Shown here: in pieces, positions 1-9,382 of the stretch | Layout of the letters: every line of letters starts with the position of its first letter | How positions within the stretch are numbered: the stretch's first letter is position 1 | NCBI GenBank assembly: GCA_050299435.1 | Contig: JBNKVX010000001.1 | Location: 31,498-95,497 of the forward strand | Length of the DNA: 64,000 nt | DNA from: 1162T-S-0a-05 sp050299435 | GTDB lineage: Bacteria > Pseudomonadota > Gammaproteobacteria > Pseudomonadales > Cellvibrionaceae | Direction of reading: 5' to 3' | Translations under genes and position numbers: made by a program | The notes under the pieces: generated by a model | What the model was told of the DNA's origin: nothing | Databases searched by the model: none | The model's input: only the letters and a program-made list of their open reading frames with translations

Positions 1-861
1 CAATTGAACGCTACCAATAAACAAGAGTGGCACGAGGATAGAAGCCCAACCTGGAACAGCGTTTGAGGTAAAGAGTTTTACCGCGAGCACCCAAACAATA
101 AAACACAGGGAAATAAAGCTCGAAGTTATACCAAGCAAAGTTATCATTCTTAAGGGGGTTGAAGAAAAGGCTGTAATTCCTTGCCAGGCCAGTGACAGCA
201 TTCTACGTAAAGGGTATTTGCTTTCACCTGCTTCACGTGCTTGACGTTCATATTCGACGGTAGTCGAAGGAAATCCAACTTCGCGGACAATACCACGTAA
301 AAATAAATTGGTCTCCGGATAAGAGAGTAGGGCATTCAGTGCGCGACGCGACATAAGCCGAAAATCAGCGTGATTGAATATCAAGTTAACCCCGAGTTTT
401 TGCATAAGATGGTAATAACTTTCTGCCGTAAAACGTTTAAAAAAGGTATCGCTCTCACGTTTGTTGCGCACGCCATAAACCACATCAAAGCCTTCATTAA
501 ATTTTCTTATCATCTGGTCAATATTGTCGGGGCCGTCTTGTAAATCTGCGTCGATGCTAACAATTAAATTCTCGCGGGTTTCACAAAGGCCTGCATAAAG
601 GGCATTTTGGTGTCCACGGTTCCTGGATAATTTTAATGCGATAACATTCGCGTGTTGTTCCGCAGCAGCCTGAAGAAGTGACCAGGTTTTGTCGCGGCTG
701 CCGTCATCGACAAAATAAAGTGAAGATTCAGAACTGATTAACTGCTGTTCTTGCAGAGCGCCTAACTTTTCAATCAGTATTGTTAAAGTTTTGTTGAATA
801 CCGCCTCTTCGTTATAGCAGGGCACAACAATGGCGAGAGATGGCAGTGAGGCGCTATTCAT
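1..861 (-). CDS. GT2 family glycosyltransferase (DPM1/GtrB-like), 3' end outside window
   Basis: Probably transfers a sugar from a nucleotide donor to polyprenyl phosphate for surface glycan decoration. Reading down from the ATG at 861, the frame stays open to base 1, so the C-terminus is missing (287 codons seen). Visible motifs are an N-terminal VPCYNEE loop, FVDDGSRDKTW, and SIDADLQDGP, the donor/metal-binding DxD-type region of DPM1/GtrB enzymes. Two hydrophobic stretches follow (FFSSTPLRMITLLGITS-like, then a VPLLFIG segment), as in GtrB-type proteins with C-terminal membrane helices. The start codon overlaps the stop of the GtrA gene by four bases (ATGA), so the two are probably translationally coupled. 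Family assignment is firm; the exact sugar and acceptor are unknown. Confidence 0.88.
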   Translation of the reverse strand, partial: MNSASLPSLAIVVPCYNEEAVFNKTLTILIEKLGALQEQQLISSESSLYFVDDGSRDKTWSLLQAAAEQHANVIALKLSRNRGHQNALYAGLCETRENLIVSIDADLQDGPDNIDQMIRKFNEGFDVVYGVRNKRESDTFFKRFTAESYYHLMQKLGVNLIFNHADFRLMSRRALNALLSYPETNLFLRGIVREVGFPSTTVEYERQAREAGESKYPLRRMLSLAWQGITAFSSTPLRMITLLGITSSFISLCFIVWVLAVKLFTSNAVPGWASILVPLLFIGSVQL

Positions 862-1280
862 TGTTTGGATTCTTTTTGGTGGTCATTTGCATATATCCAG
901 AACTTGTGTAGGCTAAAATTACAAATCAGCGTGAGCGCGGTTGCACTGGTTTGAGCGACAAGGTAGTGAAAAAACACGATAAAAAAACTAAAAGAAAGTG
1001 TATTAATTGTTAACCCTATTCCAGCCGAGATAACAAACTTTGGGAAAGTTGTTTGGTGGCTTTGCTGGCTGTTGAACGTAAAGCGGTAATTCAACCAGTA
1101 GTTTGCTATTGCTGAAAGGGTATATGAGCTTGCAGAAGCGACGATGCTGTGCAGAGATAAGAATTCTATAAAGATAATCAGCAAAACAAATTGAAAGAGA
1201 GTGGCTGCTGCGCCCACAACAACAAAACGAACAAATTTATTAGTTTTTAGCGTTGATAAAATTGCGGGTGTATCAGTCAT
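858..1280 (-). CDS. GtrA-like membrane protein
   Basis: 140 residues with four hydrophobic segments and the FVVVGAAATLFQFVLL and NYWLNYRFTF signatures of the GtrA/DPMS_3 family. Members are thought to flip polyprenyl-phosphate sugars across the inner membrane. The gene sits between a GT2 transferase and a membrane glycosyltransferase and overlaps both by ATGA. This is the classic three-gene arrangement in which GT2 makes the lipid-linked sugar, GtrA flips it and the third protein transfers it outside the cytoplasm. The role is inferred from family and context; the sequence alone does not show flippase activity. Confidence 0.85.
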   Translation of the reverse strand: MTDTPAILSTLKTNKFVRFVVVGAAATLFQFVLLIIFIEFLSLHSIVASASSYTLSAIANYWLNYRFTFNSQQSHQTTFPKFVISAGIGLTINTLSFSFFIVFFHYLVAQTSATALTLICNFSLHKFWIYANDHQKESKQ

Positions 1281-3163
1281 TGTTTGCTGTCTGCTTTTTC
1301 TGGGGAGTTTGTAGGTTTATGACGTAAAAACCTGGCCATTGCCCAATTTGCATGATCGTGGTGGTTATCTCCAACAGGATCTACTCTCAATTTTATGAGC
1401 TTCGCATTTTTTAAATCTACAAAAATTTCACCCGACTCACGGTAGCGTAAAGGGCCTGAATTAAATGCGAGCGTATCGTCGAGCCAAACACTAAAACTCA
1501 CCTTACCTTCTATGCCTTCTTTATCCAAGCCGTAGTAAGAAAAAAAGTAGTTAGTACCTTTGGGAATACGATATACGACTTCAGATTCGGCGTGAACACC
1601 TAAACCCTTTTCATAGTATTTTCCGTTCAGTGACAGTGGTTTGCCTTCAACGCTCACGTTACGTCCCATTTCACCCCAATCCTGCGCGTAGGACAGGGCA
1701 TTTTGTTCGCTGAGCCAGGCAATGCCATCTTCATTTAGCTGTACAAGAGAATGCGAATAGCGCCAGGCGAGGAAAACTGTTAAATAGATTAGGCAACCTG
1801 CCCCAACAATGGGTGCAACAACGGCGTAGTTGGTGCCGCTTTTTTCTTCCTGTCTTCTTCGACGAGTGATTGCTGCGAGAGCAAAGGCTTGTGCGATCAT
1901 TAGGCCTTCTCCGGGTTTTCGATATCGCCCTTCATTGACGGCAAGAGGAACCAAACCTTGTACAAGGAGCCAAGCTAATAATACCGATGGGAGTAACCAT
2001 TGCTTATGCATTTTTTTGCGTAGAAAACAAATGGATATGACCAGCACCACCAGGAGCGGTGCCCAAACCCACCTGAGATGCACATTCATCGTGTCTAGTG
2101 TGCGAGCCGTATTATTGTCGGGCCAGGACGGGCCGAAAAAAAGAAAAATCATATTTTCTTTTGCTAACCACAAATATTTTGAGAATGTCAGTGGATATTT
2201 TTCAAAGACATTTTTCCAATCTTCAGTCCCCTTGGTGACATCAATATTTGCTCTGACTATTCCTCGGCGGGAGGATTGCCAGTTTGATAAAGGTGCAAAC
2301 GGTCGCGCTCCGGTTGAAGGTGAACCGTAAGCATAACTCCAGCCAGACTCACCGCGCTTGTAGTGGATATGAATTTCTTTTTTACCGGAGCGCGCGTAAA
2401 GTCCGACAAGCCGGCTATCACCGTGTGGTGCGAAAATGTGCATTTGTTGATACGTGCGATAGGTCAGCGGTCCCATGATAAAGACCATAAGCAGGAGTGA
2501 AAGACTGGCTTTGCTAAATTTTTGGTTTTGCGCAAACCACATCCAGGTACAAATGACAGCCGCAAGAGGAATAGCGATGCCGCGGGTGAGTCCTGTGAGA
2601 ATCCATAGAAAAACCATTAATACAAAGGTGCTGACGGTCTGCTTGCGTTTGCAGCGCCAACTGGCCCAGAGAGCCAGCCCCAAAAGCGGCAGTAATAACG
2701 TTTCCTGCATAAAATAAGCGAAAACCACTATCCACGAGGGCAAAATTGAGAAAACGGCCCAGCCTGCAGTTGCAAGAAGTCTATTATCAAATAGCTCGCG
2801 TAAATAGCGATACCAAATCCAGGGCGTGAGTACGGAAAGCAGAATTGCATAAAACGCAACAAGAACGGGATCCTTGAAAGTTAATTTAGCAATGATGCCA
2901 ATATAGAGTTGGTAGAGAATGGGGTCTGTTAGCGTCATCGGGTCGTTACGAAGCGGCTCAGAGCCTTGTTCCCAATGCCGTTGAGGATCACTCCAGATAT
3001 GATCAAGCGGGTTGTAATCTGCAATGTAGCTAATTCGCAAAATAATTCCGAACAGAATCGTTAAATACAGTAGGGCGTAAACAATATTTAAGCGATTAAG
3101 TCCCTCGCGGAACTGTAAAAGCCATTGCCGAAAACATGATTCAAACTGAGCGAGCGCTTGCAC
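1277..3163 (-). CDS. Polytopic membrane glycosyltransferase with C-terminal NPCBM domain
   Basis: 628 residues. The N-terminal ~470 residues hold about ten membrane segments, with an early extracytoplasmic acidic region (YNPLDHIWSDPQRHWEQG), as in GT-C transferases of the ArnT/PMT type that use polyprenyl-phosphate sugars. After the last helix, residues ~480-615 match the NPCBM carbohydrate-binding fold: a WLSEQN start, YYEKGLGVHAESEVVYRIP, a GLD-containing strand, SVWLDDTLAFNSG and DHANWAMARF. The GTG start is chosen because AAGGAG lies just upstream. It is first in an operon with GtrA and the GT2 gene, by ATGA overlap. A membrane transferase carrying its own extracytoplasmic glycan-binding module is unusual. 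The acceptor is unknown. Confidence 0.8.
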   Translation of the reverse strand: MQALAQFESCFRQWLLQFREGLNRLNIVYALLYLTILFGIILRISYIADYNPLDHIWSDPQRHWEQGSEPLRNDPMTLTDPILYQLYIGIIAKLTFKDPVLVAFYAILLSVLTPWIWYRYLRELFDNRLLATAGWAVFSILPSWIVVFAYFMQETLLLPLLGLALWASWRCKRKQTVSTFVLMVFLWILTGLTRGIAIPLAAVICTWMWFAQNQKFSKASLSLLLMVFIMGPLTYRTYQQMHIFAPHGDSRLVGLYARSGKKEIHIHYKRGESGWSYAYGSPSTGARPFAPLSNWQSSRRGIVRANIDVTKGTEDWKNVFEKYPLTFSKYLWLAKENMIFLFFGPSWPDNNTARTLDTMNVHLRWVWAPLLVVLVISICFLRKKMHKQWLLPSVLLAWLLVQGLVPLAVNEGRYRKPGEGLMIAQAFALAAITRRRRQEEKSGTNYAVVAPIVGAGCLIYLTVFLAWRYSHSLVQLNEDGIAWLSEQNALSYAQDWGEMGRNVSVEGKPLSLNGKYYEKGLGVHAESEVVYRIPKGTNYFFSYYGLDKEGIEGKVSFSVWLDDTLAFNSGPLRYRESGEIFVDLKNAKLIKLRVDPVGDNHHDHANWAMARFLRHKPTNSPEKADSKQ

Positions 3164-3256
3164 AGCCTACTCCTTAGGTATCAGTCCTTTTAAGTTGCTG
3201 GTATCAGGCTGATAATTGTTATTAGGTAACCCCGAAAAAGGACGGGTTCTCGATTA

Positions 3257-3270
3257 TAGCCAGCTGGCTA
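3257..3270. repeat. 14-bp perfect palindrome in a divergent intergenic region
   Basis: TAGCCAGCTGGCTA lies between the glycosyltransferase operon (-) and the sugar dehydrogenase gene (+). It could be an operator. Its core recurs as the two arms of the hairpin at 4560-4597, beyond the other end of the dehydrogenase gene. No regulator is recognisable nearby. Confidence 0.4.
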
Positions 3271-3399
3271 GAGTGATGAAAGCGTCGAGATGAGCAGAAT
3301 TACTTCATTTCCATGTTTTGGCAATGAGCTCTTTGCCCCTCGTCTGACCTTCGGCAATTTAAGATTCTAATTCTAGTTCAATCAGGGTTGGAGGTAAGT

Positions 3400-4536
3400 A
3401 TGCGGCACACCGGTAAAAAATTAAAATTCCTTCTTTTGACTTGTTGCTTATTAAGCCCGCTTTCATACGCGCTTAATATTCAATTGGATGCGTGTATTAA
3501 ATCTGAATACAAATTTACTGACATAGAATTTCTTGATGGAGAGGCCTTTCTAGCAACTGCTCAGACTGGAGAATTATTGTATTTTTCTGCTTGTAATCGC
3601 CCTGCTCAATTGATTAAACACTTTGATGTACATTCCTATTCTGAGTTGGGCCTTTTAGGTGTTGCGATCTCACCGGATAAGCAACATATCTTCCTTTATT
3701 ATTCACCGGAGAATGCACAAGAACGCATAACTCGACTTTCAGCTTTCACTTTTTCGACAGCAGAAAAAAAGGAAAACAAGACCTTAACTCCACCACCAGC
3801 ACTTGCTGCTGAAAAAATTCTAATGGAGTTTTCTCAACCCTATGGGAATCATGATGGGGGAGCTTTAAAAATTGGGCCTGATGGCAATGTGTATCTGGGT
3901 GTGGGAGACGGGGGTTCTGCCAAAGATCCACACAATCACGGACAGAACTTCACGACACTTTTGGGTTCGATTATTCGCATTACGCCAGAACTTTCCAGTA
4001 AAAAAGGTTACACCATACCCAAGGGGAATCTAATAGATTTTTATCCTGATGCTGCACCAGAAATTTTAGCGGCAGGATTGAGAAATCCCTGGAAAATGAG
4101 TTTTGATAACTCAGGCAATCTTATCGTGGCAGACGTCGGACAATACACTTACGAAGAGGTCAGTATTATTCCAGCTGAGGCCATTGGAAACGTAGCGCTG
4201 AATTTGGGCTGGCGTTTAAAAGAGGGTGATGCTTGTTTCAATCCGTCGACTGACTGCGACCGACCTGGCTTACTTGCGCCGGCCTTTGTGTATGAACGCG
4301 ATTTCGGCGCGTCGATTACAGGGGGTGAAACACTGATGCATGAAGGCAAGGAATATTACGTATTTGCCGACTATGTTTCAGGCGCAATAGGTGTGCTTCA
4401 ACTCGCGCAACCCGGCAAACTGCTGATTGACTATCGTCCGGAGAGAAACGCCTGGAGCAGTTTTGGAAAATCAGTAAACGGAAGTGTTTTAATCGCAAAT
4501 CTAAAAGGAGAAATATTTACTGTGACTTTAAAGTAG
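3400..4536 (+). CDS. PQQ-dependent sugar dehydrogenase family protein (GSDH beta-propeller)
   Basis: Predicted periplasmic six-bladed beta-propeller of the glucose/sorbosone dehydrogenase family, which oxidises aldoses with PQQ. The ATG at 3400 is preferred over an in-frame TTG at 3388 because GGAGGT sits just before it, giving 378 residues. A signal peptide (LLTCCLLSPLSYA) is followed by family motifs: LGLLGVAISPD, YGNHDGGALKIGPDGN with the conserved His, YLGVGDGG, LLGSIIRITP and AGLRNPWKMSFD. No PQQ synthesis genes are in the window, so cofactor supply is unknown. It stands alone, convergent with the symporter gene. Substrate cannot be told from sequence, and some family members are not proven dehydrogenases. 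Confidence 0.85.
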   Translation: MRHTGKKLKFLLLTCCLLSPLSYALNIQLDACIKSEYKFTDIEFLDGEAFLATAQTGELLYFSACNRPAQLIKHFDVHSYSELGLLGVAISPDKQHIFLYYSPENAQERITRLSAFTFSTAEKKENKTLTPPPALAAEKILMEFSQPYGNHDGGALKIGPDGNVYLGVGDGGSAKDPHNHGQNFTTLLGSIIRITPELSSKKGYTIPKGNLIDFYPDAAPEILAAGLRNPWKMSFDNSGNLIVADVGQYTYEEVSIIPAEAIGNVALNLGWRLKEGDACFNPSTDCDRPGLLAPAFVYERDFGASITGGETLMHEGKEYYVFADYVSGAIGVLQLAQPGKLLIDYRPERNAWSSFGKSVNGSVLIANLKGEIFTVTLK

Positions 4537-4559
4537 TCAAAAAAACTGAGTATAAATTA

Positions 4560-4597
4560 AAACATTTAGCCAGTTTTTCTAAGCTGGCTAAATGTTT
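4560..4597. terminator. Convergent bidirectional hairpin
   Basis: A 14-base inverted repeat (AAACATTTAGCCAG / CTGGCTAAATGTTT) with a 10-base loop separates the ends of two convergent genes. T-rich tracts after the stem are short on both strands, so it may be a weak intrinsic terminator serving both genes. Confidence 0.6.
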
Positions 4598-4605
4598 GTA
4601 TCAAA

Positions 4606-6084
4606 CTATTTATTTTTCCAGAAATCTGCGTTGGGGATATCCAGTTCTTCAGGGTCAAAGGAATAATTTTTCACACCGGCTTTTCGCTGTTTTTCATAAT
4701 CTTGCAAGGCTTTGATGGCCGGTTTTGCAACAAAGAAAATGGCAATGATGCCAAGAATGTTTATCCAAGCCATTAAGCCAACTCCAATATCGCCCAATGC
4801 CCAAGCGAGATTAGCAGTTTTTATCGCGCCATAGAAAGTCGACAAAATGAGCATGACTTTCAAAATAAACATTGATCCCGGGATGTGAAACTTTCGATTA
4901 ATGTAAGCTACATTGGTTTCGGCAATATAGTAGTAGGCGAGGATAGTAGTAAAAGAAAAAAACGCGAGTGCAAATGCAACAAAAGGTTTACCGATTCCCG
5001 GGAACACATTTTCAATTGCAATTTGTGTGAAAGCGGGACTATTTGCAGCAATGTCACTGGCCAGGTTCTGCACAAGAAATGCTTCGCCGCTACCGTGTAC
5101 GTTGTAAGCGCCTGTGATTAGAATCATAAAAGCAGTTGCACTACAGAGGAATAGCGTGTCGACATAAACCGAAAAGGCCTGGACTAATCCTTGTTGTGCA
5201 GGGTGTTGAACTTCTGCTGCGGCCGCGGCATGGGGGCCAGTACCTTGGCCGGCTTCATTTGAATAAACACCGCGTTTTACGCCCCATCCAATTGCAGCAC
5301 CAAAGCCCGCCATCGGGCTCCACGCATCACTCAAAATCAAAGCAAATACGCCTGGAAGTTTGTCGATATTCAGAAGAACAATCACTGTCGCCAACAAAAT
5401 GTAAGCAAGCGCCATAAAGGGAACGACATATTGTGCAAAGATTGCAATGCGTTTGACTCCGCCAAAGATGATAAAGCCGAGCAACATTATCATGGCGGTA
5501 CCTGTGAGAATTTGGGCCTGACTTAAGACGCCAAAACTCGTATCGATTTGAGTACCCGAACCAAAAGCCGTGGCGACGGCATTGCTCATGCTATTAGCTT
5601 GGACTCCTGGGAGTAATAAACCACAAGCAATAATTGTTGCGACGGCAAATACCCAAGCGTACCAACGCCATTTTGTTCCCAGGGCTTTTTCAAGATAGAA
5701 AGCTGGGCCACCTCGATATTCTCCGTCTTGCTCTTCCTTGTAAATTTGCGCCAACGTAGATTCCACATACGCAGTTGCCGCACCAAGAAAAGCGACAAGC
5801 CACATCCAGAACACGGCGCCGGGCCCTCCTATGCCAATTGCTGCAGCAACACCTGCGATGTTACCCGTGCCAACACGACCGGAAAGTGATACCGCTAAAG
5901 CCTGAAAAGAAGAAATACCCTGATCTGAACTCTTGCCTGTGAAAAGCAGCCGCCACATCTCTGAGACCAGACGTACCTGAACAAAACGCGTCAGTATGGA
6001 AAAGAATAATCCCGCGCCCAAACAAAGAAAAATCAGTTTTGGGCTCCAAATTACGCCGTTGATATAGTTAACCACTTCTTCCAT
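4606..6084 (-). CDS. AGCS family sodium:alanine/glycine symporter
   Basis: 492 residues, with about ten to eleven membrane helices, the normal size for the alanine-or-glycine:cation symporter family (AlsT/DagA). It imports small neutral amino acids with sodium at the inner membrane. Family signatures include FQALAVSLSGRVGTGNIAGV near residue 60, GGPGAVFWMWLVAFLGAATAY, and the conserved cytoplasmic-loop motif VYSNEAGQGTGPHAAAAA. It is monocistronic and divergent from the molybdopterin oxidoreductase gene. The family is certain; alanine versus glycine preference is not resolvable. Confidence 0.93.
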   Translation of the reverse strand: MEEVVNYINGVIWSPKLIFLCLGAGLFFSILTRFVQVRLVSEMWRLLFTGKSSDQGISSFQALAVSLSGRVGTGNIAGVAAAIGIGGPGAVFWMWLVAFLGAATAYVESTLAQIYKEEQDGEYRGGPAFYLEKALGTKWRWYAWVFAVATIIACGLLLPGVQANSMSNAVATAFGSGTQIDTSFGVLSQAQILTGTAMIMLLGFIIFGGVKRIAIFAQYVVPFMALAYILLATVIVLLNIDKLPGVFALILSDAWSPMAGFGAAIGWGVKRGVYSNEAGQGTGPHAAAAAEVQHPAQQGLVQAFSVYVDTLFLCSATAFMILITGAYNVHGSGEAFLVQNLASDIAANSPAFTQIAIENVFPGIGKPFVAFALAFFSFTTILAYYYIAETNVAYINRKFHIPGSMFILKVMLILSTFYGAIKTANLAWALGDIGVGLMAWINILGIIAIFFVAKPAIKALQDYEKQRKAGVKNYSFDPEELDIPNADFWKNK

Positions 6085-6266
6085 GAGAGTTCCCCCTGCT
6101 CATCATGTGTATTAGTAAGTGAGAGTTTACCTTTTGGCGTCGAACAACCCAAACAGCAATCCTTGCTAATTGGTCACATTTATCAGGAAGGAGAATAGAG
6201 CAGTAGTATATTTTTTAACTTTACGTATAATTTTGCGAAGTGGGACAGGGATATAAAGGATACACC

Positions 6267-8468
6267 ATGCGACAGAGCGAGGAAGTGCATTATTTGGGAT
6301 GCAATCTGTGCGAGGCGATTTGCGGCCTCGAAGTGCGTGTTAGTGGAGAACAGATTCTCTCTATAAAGGGCGATGCCAAGGACCCACTGAGCAAGGGGCA
6401 CATCTGCCCAAAAGCCATAGCCCTCCAGGATTTATACAACGACCCGGAACGCCTGCGTCAGCCGGTACAAAAAACGCAAAACGGCGCTTGGCAGACTATC
6501 ACATGGGAAGCCGCCTATAAGCGGGTTGTCGATAAATTTTTACAAGTTCAAAGCGATTACGGTCAGGACGCGCTCGGCGTCTATCAAGGCAACCCCAGTG
6601 TGCACAGTTTGGGTATCATGATGTTCGCTAAATTGTTTATTAAACAATTACGAACACGAAATCGTTACACCGCCACTTCCCTGGATCAACTGCCGCATCA
6701 CATCGTGACTGGATTAATGTTGGGTCACGAAATGTTAATACCCGTGCCTGATATCGATCGAACCAACTTTATGGTGATATTAGGTGCAAATCCCGTGGTG
6801 TCGAATGGCAGTATGATGACCGTTCCGAATGTAAAAAATCGACTTAAAGGTATTCAAGCGCGAGGCGGACAGTTTTGGGTTGTCGATCCGCGCCGAACAG
6901 AAACAGCAGAACTCGCAGATAAACATATTTTCATTCAGCCAGGCAGCGATGCACACTTGTTGGCAGCCATGGTGAATACAGTTTTCAAACAAGGTTTGTA
7001 CGCCCCAGGACGAGTTGCGGAATTTACCGACGGCCTGGAAAAAATTGAAACGCTTGTGGAGCCTTGGACGCCCGAAGTGGTAGAAGGCTTAACCGGTATT
7101 TCAGCACAAACTATTCGGGATTTGGTTAAACATTTTTGTGAAGCGGATTCGGCCGTGCTGTATGGTCGTATGGGTGTTTCAACTCAGGAGTTTGGTACGC
7201 TTTGTCAGTGGTTGATTGTGGTGTTCAACATCATCACGGGCAATTTTGACAAAATTGGTGGGGCAATGTTTAGTACGCCTGCGATTGATATTTTGTCCAC
7301 GCGCAAAAGCCACCCTTCCCAAAGCACCTTTTCGTTTAATCGCTATCGAAGCCGCGTTAAAAATTTGCCGGAGATGCAAGGTGAACTGCCCGTGACAACA
7401 CTTGCAGATGAATTGCTTACCGAAGGTGAAGGTCAGATCAAAGCCTTGATGGTAATAGCGGGCAACCCCGTATTATCCTCTCCTAATGGCAGTCGCTTTT
7501 CAGAGGCACTGGAAAATCTGGAATTTATGGTAGCCGTTGATGGCTATATTAATGAAACAAGCCGTCATGCCGATTTAATTTTGCCTCCCAATACCATACT
7601 TGAACGCGAACACTACGATTTGGTTTTTCATTCGCTCGCAGTGAGAAATACTGCGCGCTTCAATCGTGCTCTGTTTAAATCAAAAAAAGATTCACAAAGT
7701 GATACGGATATTTTTTTGGAACTTGCCATGCGTTTTTCGAAGAGAGGAAAAAAACTGAATCTATTGGATAAGCTTAAACTTAAATTTCTTAAAAAATGGG
7801 GAATACGTTTGTGGTTAAACAAACAGCTTACGGCCGGGCCGTATGGAAAAAGTTTTAAGCTTAATCTGAAGAAATTGGAAAAGCAGGCACATGGCATTGA
7901 TTTTGGCGCATTACAAGCGTGTTTACCTGAGCGCTTGTTTAATGCTAATAAACGCATTGTTGTTGCGCCTGACGAGATCACGCGTGATCTTCCTCGTTTG
8001 TTGTCAAAATTAATGGATAGAAAGAATCAGAAAAAGTCTACCCGCTTTGATATGTTGCTCATCGGTCGAAGGGATCCACGGACCTGTAATTCATGGCTCC
8101 ACAACAGTAAACGTTTAACGAAAGGCAAGCCACGTTGCCTTGCGCATATTCATCCAGACGATGCGAAAAAACTGGGACTCGTTTCTGGGAATCCGATAAG
8201 AGTCACTTCTGCTGTGGGTATTATTGATATTGATTTCGAAGAAACTGACTCGATTAACCGTGGAGTGATTTCTATACCACACGGATGGGGGCATGATTTG
8301 CCAGGTGTGAAAATGAGTTGCGCTGTACAAAATAGCGGGGTGAGCGTCAATAATCTCACGAATAATAATCAATATGATGCCTTGAGTGGAAATGCCATTC
8401 TCAACGGCGTGCCCGTCAATGTTCGCCCCGTGAATGCAGATAGCACTTTATTTTTCGCTGTGGGTTAA
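6267..8468 (+). CDS. Solitary molybdopterin oxidoreductase (DMSO reductase superfamily, FdhF-like)
   Basis: 733 residues with an N-terminal [4Fe-4S] site (C12, C15, C19, C47), a central Mo-bisMGD domain (ILGANPVVSNGS, VDPRRTETAELADKHIFIQPGSD) and a C-terminal molydopterin-dinucleotide-binding domain (RDPRTCNSWLHNS, IPHGWGH). Start ATG 6267 is used because AAAGGA precedes it; an in-frame GTG at 6240 lacks a ribosome site. There is no Tat signal, so the protein is cytoplasmic. The region that carries the Mo-ligating Cys or Sec in formate dehydrogenases and Nap reads TSLDQLPHH, with no Cys, so the ligand may be Ser138 or Asp. No electron-transfer partner gene adjoins it. The substrate is unknown. 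Confidence 0.85.
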   Translation: MRQSEEVHYLGCNLCEAICGLEVRVSGEQILSIKGDAKDPLSKGHICPKAIALQDLYNDPERLRQPVQKTQNGAWQTITWEAAYKRVVDKFLQVQSDYGQDALGVYQGNPSVHSLGIMMFAKLFIKQLRTRNRYTATSLDQLPHHIVTGLMLGHEMLIPVPDIDRTNFMVILGANPVVSNGSMMTVPNVKNRLKGIQARGGQFWVVDPRRTETAELADKHIFIQPGSDAHLLAAMVNTVFKQGLYAPGRVAEFTDGLEKIETLVEPWTPEVVEGLTGISAQTIRDLVKHFCEADSAVLYGRMGVSTQEFGTLCQWLIVVFNIITGNFDKIGGAMFSTPAIDILSTRKSHPSQSTFSFNRYRSRVKNLPEMQGELPVTTLADELLTEGEGQIKALMVIAGNPVLSSPNGSRFSEALENLEFMVAVDGYINETSRHADLILPPNTILEREHYDLVFHSLAVRNTARFNRALFKSKKDSQSDTDIFLELAMRFSKRGKKLNLLDKLKLKFLKKWGIRLWLNKQLTAGPYGKSFKLNLKKLEKQAHGIDFGALQACLPERLFNANKRIVVAPDEITRDLPRLLSKLMDRKNQKKSTRFDMLLIGRRDPRTCNSWLHNSKRLTKGKPRCLAHIHPDDAKKLGLVSGNPIRVTSAVGIIDIDFEETDSINRGVISIPHGWGHDLPGVKMSCAVQNSGVSVNNLTNNNQYDALSGNAILNGVPVNVRPVNADSTLFFAVG

Positions 8469-9382
8469 GGTGTTTTTTTACCCTGGTTTCTTTTCCAGGC
8501 AAGCAAACTTTGCACAATATTCGCCGTTAAGATCAAGCTTGCACCTAAAATCATTTTGATATTTAAGCTTTCATTTAAGAAAATCACGCTCAGAAAAATC
8601 GCCATTGGCAAATAGAGGTAGTAAACCAGGCTGGTAATTACCCCTGGAAGCTCAGTGCTGGATTTTACCCACATGCTGTGAGCGATAAAAGTGCAGAAGA
8701 TACCGAGTATTCCCAACATAATCCAATCATTAAAATTCAAATTCCACTCACTGTAGCCAGCTAATGGAAGAAAAATAATAAAGCCAAAAGTGGATTGCCC
8801 CCAAGTGCGTGTCATGGTCGAGAGGTGTTGAATGTTTTGATGCAGTAAGGGTAAACATGCATATAAAAAAGCACTCAGTACACCCAGTAACATTCCAAGC
8901 GTAGCAGCACTTTCGAATTTAAATTCTGGCACAACTAATAAACAACCCGCAAAGCAAATCAATACTGTAAGCGCATCAAATAGTTGAATACGCTGCCCCT
9001 TGAAAATCCAATTCAGTAGAAGTAATTGAATGCCGAAAGTAGAAATACTGATCGCGCCTAAAGAAGCTGTAGAAAGTTTTATACTCAGAAAATAGAACAG
9101 CCAGTGGCTACCAAAAAAAATGCCGATCACAATCAAATAGAACCAATCTCTTCGGCTTTTTATCTGCTTGAAATATTTTCCAATAACAATGATGCAAGAA
9201 AGAATGCTTACAGTGATAATTAAACGAACCAACCCGATTGTGACAGCATTGGTATTTACCGCTTTTACCCAAAGCGGTACTGTGCCCATAATTAATGTAG
9301 AAATAACAGCGATAGAAAAAACGCGTGGACTAAAGCTCTTTGCGTTTGTAACGTTCTGCGGCAAAATTTGCGGCCCTCGCAC
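8465..9382 (-). CDS. EamA/DMT superfamily transporter
   Basis: About 305 residues with ten hydrophobic segments in two EamA repeats. Recognisable features include the early PLWVKAV stretch and the C-terminal YYLYLPMAIFLSVIFLNESLN motif typical of drug/metabolite transporter permeases. It exports or imports an unknown small metabolite. The only full-length start is a GTG at 9382, which places the first 53 bases inside the end of the upstream GMC oxidoreductase gene. A start at the internal Met32 would cut the first helix. The stop overlaps the end of the convergent molybdopterin oxidoreductase gene by four bases. Confidence 0.85.
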   Translation of the reverse strand: MRGPQILPQNVTNAKSFSPRVFSIAVISTLIMGTVPLWVKAVNTNAVTIGLVRLIITVSILSCIIVIGKYFKQIKSRRDWFYLIVIGIFFGSHWLFYFLSIKLSTASLGAISISTFGIQLLLLNWIFKGQRIQLFDALTVLICFAGCLLVVPEFKFESAATLGMLLGVLSAFLYACLPLLHQNIQHLSTMTRTWGQSTFGFIIFLPLAGYSEWNLNFNDWIMLGILGIFCTFIAHSMWVKSSTELPGVITSLVYYLYLPMAIFLSVIFLNESLNIKMILGASLILTANIVQSLLAWKRNQGKKTP

